DNA from: Bacillota bacterium
GTDB taxonomy: Bacteria; Bacillota; Clostridia; Lachnospirales; Lachnospiraceae
Length of the DNA stretch: 7,642 nt
NCBI GenBank assembly: GCA_023389295.1
Contig: JAEWEO010000056.1
Location: 1 to 7,642, forward strand
Direction of reading: 5' to 3'
A model generated the notes under the pieces. That model was not told where the DNA came from. It was given only the letters and a program-made list of their open reading frames with translations, and ran no database searches. The translations under genes and the position numbers were made by a program. Below are positions 5,154-7,642 of this stretch, piece by piece; position 1 is the first letter of the stretch, and each line of letters begins with the position of its first letter.

Positions 5154-5984
5154 ATGCAATATGATAAGAAAGGGTTTGGATATGTATATCAGAACGTAAT
5201 GAGAGATAAAAAGTTAACAGTTGAAGCTAAAGCCATTTATGCCTATCTTGCCAGTTTTGCGGGCAATAATGAAATGTGTTATCCAGGAACATCATTAATG
5301 ATGGATGAACTTCCAATGAGCAAAGAAAGGTTTTACAAACACATGAACCTTTTGGTGGAAAAGGGTATTATCATAAAACAGCAGGAATTGGACGGAACAA
5401 AATTCTCTAAAAATACATATACTTTAAATTCGTTTCCTAGTTTTCCGACTACGGAATTTCCGCGGACGGAAATTGAGGATACCGGATTTCCGACTACGGA
5501 AAACACTACCACTAAAAGAAACAGTTCTAAAACTAACAGCTTTAATAGTAACAGTTTTAAAAATGATATTGTTGATACTGCTGTCGCATTACCAACAACA
5601 CCAAAGTTTTCGGATGATAGTTTTGAAATTTTGGTTGTTGAATCAATCATTCATTCATGCTTACAACTTTATCCTAACAGTAAGGTACCAAGTACATATT
5701 CGGAAAAAGAGAAATGGGCTATTGAAGTCGAGAGAATGAAGCGGATCGATGGAAGGACAGAAGAAGATATTAAGCAGGCTTTACAGTTTGCTGTTAATGA
5801 TAATTTCTGGAAACCTAATATCAGAAGTACAAAGAAGTTTAGAGAGAAATTTGAAACATTAATAATCCAGAGCAAGCAAAAAAAAGCTAGTAGTACAAAA
5901 CAAACAACAGAGGACTTTTATAACACAGGAAAGGAATGGTTAAGTGAACGAACAACAATTTCTAGTAATTTCTTCAACGATTAA
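5154..5984 (+). CDS. Phage-type replication initiator with origin repeats inside the gene
   Basis: 276 residues from ATG 5154, with AGGTGAG (5144-5150) close upstream and 12 bp after the preceding stop. Residues about 5-90 form a winged-helix domain typical of phage replisome organisers (GFGYVYQNVMRDKKLTVEAK, YAYLASFAG, YPGTSLMMDELPMSKERFYK, LVEKGIIIKQ). A linker at 91-150 is Ser/Thr/Asn-rich and contains four pentapeptides, FPTTE-FPRTE-IEDTG-FPTTE (97-116). The C-terminal 155-240 is helical with a WKPNIRSTKKFREKFETL motif seen at the ends of DnaD/replisome-organiser proteins. It should bind the repeat array in its own gene, open the origin and recruit the loader. The layout matches lambda O and SPP1 gene 38, which also carry origin sites. 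It overlaps the next gene by 41 bp. Confidence 0.82.
   Translation: MQYDKKGFGYVYQNVMRDKKLTVEAKAIYAYLASFAGNNEMCYPGTSLMMDELPMSKERFYKHMNLLVEKGIIIKQQELDGTKFSKNTYTLNSFPSFPTTEFPRTEIEDTGFPTTENTTTKRNSSKTNSFNSNSFKNDIVDTAVALPTTPKFSDDSFEILVVESIIHSCLQLYPNSKVPSTYSEKEKWAIEVERMKRIDGRTEEDIKQALQFAVNDNFWKPNIRSTKKFREKFETLIIQSKQKKASSTKQTTEDFYNTGKEWLSERTTISSNFFND
5442..5502. repeat. Four 15-bp iterons; candidate replication origin
   Basis: Units begin at 5442, 5457, 5472 and 5487, exactly 15 bp apart. Units 1 and 4 are identical (TTTCCGACTACGGAA). Unit 2 is TTTCCGCGGACGGAA. Unit 3 is degenerate (ATTGAGGATACCGGA, 8 of 15). Units 1, 2 and 4 are palindromes of TTCCG-N4-CGGAA, with 6-bp arms in units 2 and 4. They encode the pentapeptides FPTTE, FPRTE, IEDTG, FPTTE. 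The flanks, especially 5401-5435 and 5515-5575, are A/T-rich and could serve as the unwinding region. Position in the initiator gene supports an origin; function is not shown. Confidence 0.7.
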
Positions 5985-6453
5985 AGCATCTTATCCCAAT
6001 GCTATAGTAATGCCGGATAAGGCAGCAATGAATGTCTGGTATGAATTACTTAAAGATTTAGATTATGAAATCTGCAAGGATTCGGTAATTGAGCTGATTA
6101 GTACAAGCAAGTTTCCGCCAGCAATTGCTGATATAAGAGAAAGATGTTCTACCAAGACAAGAAGTAAAATAAAGACACCTGGAGAGGCATATGAAAGCGT
6201 TATGGTTGCTATATCAAAGTTTGGAAGAAATGAGCCACAAAAGGCATATGAAACTATGGATGATATAACCATAAAAGCAGTTAGGCAGTTAGGATATGTT
6301 TATCTATGTAATTCGGAAAATATGATGGCCGATAGAGCAAATTTTATTAAATTCTATGAAGCCATAGCAAAAGAAAAGCAAACAGAAACACAGCTTCCTG
6401 TAAGACTCCAAATCAAACAAAGTTCAAGTAATAACCAAATTGAAAGGAAATGA
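5944..6453 (+). CDS. G39P-like helicase loader
   Basis: 169 residues from GTG 5944, 7 nt after AAGGAA (5931-5936), both within the end of the initiator gene (41-bp overlap, different frame). Residues 1-65 match the N-terminal domain of the SPP1 G39P helicase loader/inhibitor family: FLVISSTIKASYPNA, then VWYELLKDLDYEICKDSVIE, then the hallmark KFPPAIADIRER (56-67). The longer C-terminus (VMVAISKFGRNEPQKAYETM, then AVRQLGYVYLCNSENM) is shared with other phage proteins of this position. In SPP1, G39P binds the replicative helicase, holds it inactive and delivers it to the initiator-bound origin. The initiator-loader gene order is the same here, but no helicase gene follows in the window, so host DnaB-type helicase is probably the partner. 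Confidence 0.78.
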   Translation: MNEQQFLVISSTIKASYPNAIVMPDKAAMNVWYELLKDLDYEICKDSVIELISTSKFPPAIADIRERCSTKTRSKIKTPGEAYESVMVAISKFGRNEPQKAYETMDDITIKAVRQLGYVYLCNSENMMADRANFIKFYEAIAKEKQTETQLPVRLQIKQSSSNNQIERK

Positions 6454-6535
6454 TAATACGAATTTGTATGATAAGTTATTGGACCTAAATGATTATCTAT
6501 ATGCAGCACAGAAATTAAAAAGCATACTATGCATA

Positions 6536-6611
6536 AATAAAAAAAGCTATTGAATAGGCTGCAACCTATCAATAGCAAGTAACCCGATCACCCAATATTG
6601 CCGGAGTTATT
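6536..6611 (-). ncRNA. Candidate minus-strand small RNA, about 75 nt
   Basis: On the minus strand an extended -10 promoter (6646-6618) predicts a start near 6611, and a compact hairpin with a T7 tail ends the transcript near 6536. The RNA would be opposite to the leader between the loader gene and 6669-7145, and contains no ribosome binding site or useful frame. Its 5' half is single-stranded in appearance, with GGGTGATCGGGTTAC; the 3' part is the terminator stem with loop TTGCAG. It may act as an antisense RNA on rightward transcripts or on another target. I do not recognise an established RNA family. Confidence 0.5.
6539..6576 (-). terminator. Minus-strand intrinsic terminator
   Basis: GCTATTG (6546-6552) pairs with CAATAGC (6570-6576) and, after a one-base bulge (A6553), ATAGG (6554-6558) pairs with CCTAT (6565-6569), closing a 6-nt loop. 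On the minus strand seven T follow (6545-6539), then ATTTATG. On the plus strand the hairpin is followed by AAGTAACCC with no T run, so the element works leftward only, although all nearby genes read rightward. Confidence 0.75.
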
Positions 6612-6617
6612 ATAGAT

Positions 6618-6646
6618 ATCATATCACAGGATTTTCTCCGGCGCAA
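6618..6646 (-). promoter_or_regulatory. Minus-strand promoter with extended -10
   Basis: Minus-strand TTGCGC (6646-6641, 3 of 6), a 17-bp spacer and TATGAT (6623-6618, 5 of 6), preceded by TGA giving an extended -10 (TGN). The perfect inverted pair GCCGGAG (6600-6606) and CTCCGGC (6636-6642) brackets the -10 and start, and may be an operator or, on rightward mRNA, a leader hairpin. Confidence 0.5.
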
Positions 6647-6668
6647 GAGTAAAGGAGAGTTTATATAA

Positions 6669-7145
6669 ATGATAACAAATCGAGAATTATTAATTGAAAC
6701 AATTAACAACCTAAATGATCAGGGCATTGACTTGTTTTTTGGCTTACTCAGAGATTGTGACAAGATAGAAAAGTATAATATCAATACTACTCCAGAAAGG
6801 CTTGCAGAGCTGCAAGAGATAGAGAAACAGAAAGCAGAACAGGAAGATTTAAAAAGGGAAACTGATATGGAGAGAGCTTCTTACGAGAGGGCCAGGGAGA
6901 AACGCAAGAGACAAGATGAGTTTAAGGCATCATTAACCGGCAAAGAAAAGAGATTTTATGAAGTTGTTAATGGTGTAAAAAGTAAATTTGGGAGCCGGTA
7001 TAGCTTGGAGATGTGGGAACTTTTGCTCTTATCAGATACATACAACAACAATCTTTTGGATGGTAGCGGAGATGTATTTTGGCATGGCTTTATTAAAGGA
7101 CAGAGGGCTGAAAGATACAAGCAGAAAGCGAGGGCAAGACAATGA
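6669..7145 (+). CDS. Phage-type protein of unknown function with a charged helix
   Basis: 158 residues from ATG 6669, 11 nt after AAAGGAG (6651-6657). Three parts are visible: an N-terminal helical segment with FFGLLRDCDKIEKYN (to about 37), a strongly charged Glu/Lys/Arg-rich helix likely to form a coiled coil (about 42-95), and a C-terminal segment with SLEMWELLLLSDTYNNNLLD (112-131) and FWHGFIKGQRAERYKQ. No catalytic motif, zinc site, signal peptide or membrane segment is seen. It follows a 215-bp gap after the loader gene that holds the minus-strand RNA unit. It overlaps the next gene by 4 bp (ATGA), so the two are probably translated together. I do not recognise the family. Confidence 0.75.
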   Translation: MITNRELLIETINNLNDQGIDLFFGLLRDCDKIEKYNINTTPERLAELQEIEKQKAEQEDLKRETDMERASYERAREKRKRQDEFKASLTGKEKRFYEVVNGVKSKFGSRYSLEMWELLLLSDTYNNNLLDGSGDVFWHGFIKGQRAERYKQKARARQ

Positions 7146-7453
7146 AAACGGAGAAAGCATCAAATATTATACCATTTACTACAATGAGGGGAATACAGAA
7201 AGATGAAGCCATGATAATAAGCCATGGTCCACGAACTATGGAGATAGTAGAAGTCATAAGTGACTATATTAAAGGATTGCCATTAAGTACATTGCAGAAT
7301 GATACGCTTGTTCGCCTTTTAAAAGACCAGTTATTTGTAGCGGAACATGAAGCCTACATACAGGGATTTATGGTCTGTATGGAAGAAATACAAAGCGGTG
7401 GGATTAGTGAAGCGGTGAATAAATTGATTAAGTCGGACGATATGGAAATTTGA
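7142..7453 (+). CDS. Small protein of unknown function, translationally coupled
   Basis: 103 residues; its ATG overlaps the previous stop as ATGA (7142-7145), with only a poor GAGGGC-type binding site, so reinitiation after the upstream gene is likely. The N-terminal 28 residues are polar. About 31-80 is helical and includes LPLSTLQNDTLVRLLKDQLF and VAEHEAYIQGFMVCMEEI. The C-terminus is short and acidic. The QNDTLVRLLKDQ...AE..AY.QGF pattern is the sort found in small early-region phage proteins, but no function is known to me. No membrane segment or metal site is seen. Confidence 0.75.
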   Translation: MKTEKASNIIPFTTMRGIQKDEAMIISHGPRTMEIVEVISDYIKGLPLSTLQNDTLVRLLKDQLFVAEHEAYIQGFMVCMEEIQSGGISEAVNKLIKSDDMEI

Positions 7454-7478
7454 ATATGGTTACTGTGTTTTATTTTAT
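7450..7478 (+). promoter_or_regulatory. Weak candidate promoter before the last gene
   Basis: TTGAAT (7450-7455, 4 of 6), 17 bp, TTTTAT (7473-7478, 4 of 6), starting within the previous stop region and ending 23 bp before the next ATG. The 48-bp gap, wider than elsewhere in the operon, is the main reason to note it; AT-rich DNA gives such matches by chance. Confidence 0.25.
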
Positions 7479-7501
7479 AGTACCTACATAGGAGCGTGTA
7501 A

Positions 7502-7642
7502 ATGTATTGTGTAATCCAAGAGGTAGAACTAAAAAAGTCTAATAAGAATGGACATCCAAAAGAGCTGTTATCTAAATTCGTTCAGATGTCCATGGATGGT
7601 CAAGACATAAGCCGCTATCGGCATTCATATAGCGAGGAGCGC
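7502..7642 (+). CDS. N-terminus of a conserved mobile-element protein (3' end outside the window)
   Basis: 47 codons are visible from ATG 7502, 7 nt after AGGAG (7490-7494), running open to the right edge. The start MYCVIQEVELKKSNKNGHPK, followed by ELLSKFVQMSMDGQDISRY and HSYSEER, resembles a conserved protein of unknown function that I recall from Firmicutes prophages and integrative conjugative elements, usually about 130-150 residues long. Its role is not established. The recall is from memory of the family's N-terminal pattern and was not tested by a search. It supports the view that the element continues to the right. Confidence 0.75.
   Translation, partial: MYCVIQEVELKKSNKNGHPKELLSKFVQMSMDGQDISRYRHSYSEER

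Larger units (their letters stand above)
2107..7642. mobile_element. Left end of a tRNA-integrated phage-like element (right end outside the window)
   Basis: The element is bounded on the left by the broken tRNA-Thr gene. It carries, in order, an integrase, a two-HTH repressor, a divergent switch region, a Cro-like regulator, an excisionase-like protein, a replication initiator with an internal repeat array, and a helicase loader. This is the usual order of the early half of temperate Firmicutes phages and related integrative elements. No terminase, capsid, tail, lysis, relaxase or type IV secretion gene is in the window, so prophage and ICE both remain possible. Confidence 0.85.

Noticed and set aside
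5333..5875. Open frames in other phases across the initiator gene (both strands)
   Set aside because: They have low-complexity hydrophobic translations and no ribosome binding sites, while the initiator frame has clear domains and the iteron-coded repeats.
6464..6553. 29-codon TTG-started frame after the loader (YDKLLDLNDYLYAAQKLK)
   Set aside because: The sequence looks protein-like and helical, but the nearest AAAGGA is 15 nt upstream and its end lies within the minus-strand terminator hairpin. It is not hydrophobic, so it does not fit a type I toxin for the antisense RNA. Evidence is too weak for a gene call.
1..7642. CRISPR array, insertion sequence, restriction or abortive-infection system
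   Set aside because: No regularly spaced repeats with unique spacers, no transposase, and no nuclease or methyltransferase motif were found in any frame.

Overview
The window looks like the left end of an integrated, phage-like mobile element in the chromosome of a low-GC Firmicute, most likely a clostridial or Lachnospiraceae-type anaerobe. This rests on AT-rich DNA, strong AGGAGG-type ribosome binding sites, TTGACA/TATAAT promoters and the protein families present. The species cannot be named from the sequence alone.

Chromosomal part (1-2106). The C-terminal part of a large protein, probably glycoside-hydrolase-like, runs in from the left edge and ends at 1277 before an intrinsic terminator. 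A GNAT acetyltransferase of the phosphinothricin/methionine-sulfoximine type follows (1568-2065) with its own promoter. Next comes a 13-bp hairpin terminator and, on the minus strand, the 3' half of a tRNA-Thr(CGU) gene that breaks off in its anticodon loop (2107-2148). This is the attachment site. The tRNA 5' half should lie beyond the right edge, rebuilt by a copy of this 3' segment carried by the element.

Element part (about 2149 to the right edge). The left end holds repeated 10-bp motifs that may be integrase arm sites, then a minus-strand tyrosine integrase (2287-3582) and a minus-strand repressor with two helix-turn-helix domains (3697-4344). Between the repressor and the divergent Cro-like gene (4501-4704) is a lysis-lysogeny-type switch: a perfect-consensus rightward promoter, a leftward promoter, and three TAGTGC-N3-GCACTA operators spaced 31 and 32 bp centre to centre. 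The rightward operon is tight: Cro-like protein, a 55-aa unknown started by TTG, an excisionase-like winged-helix protein, a replication initiator, and a G39P-like helicase loader overlapping the initiator by 41 bp. The initiator gene carries a 15-bp-phased array of TTTCCG-N4-CGGAAA palindromes in its linker region, which is a strong candidate for the replication origin.

Downstream are a minus-strand unit with promoter and terminator that probably makes a small RNA of about 75 nt (6536-6611), two overlapping unknown genes (6669-7145, 7142-7453), and the start of a conserved mobile-element protein (7502 onward). Integration, switch and replication modules are visible. No structural, lysis or conjugation gene lies in the window, so prophage versus integrative element cannot be decided here.
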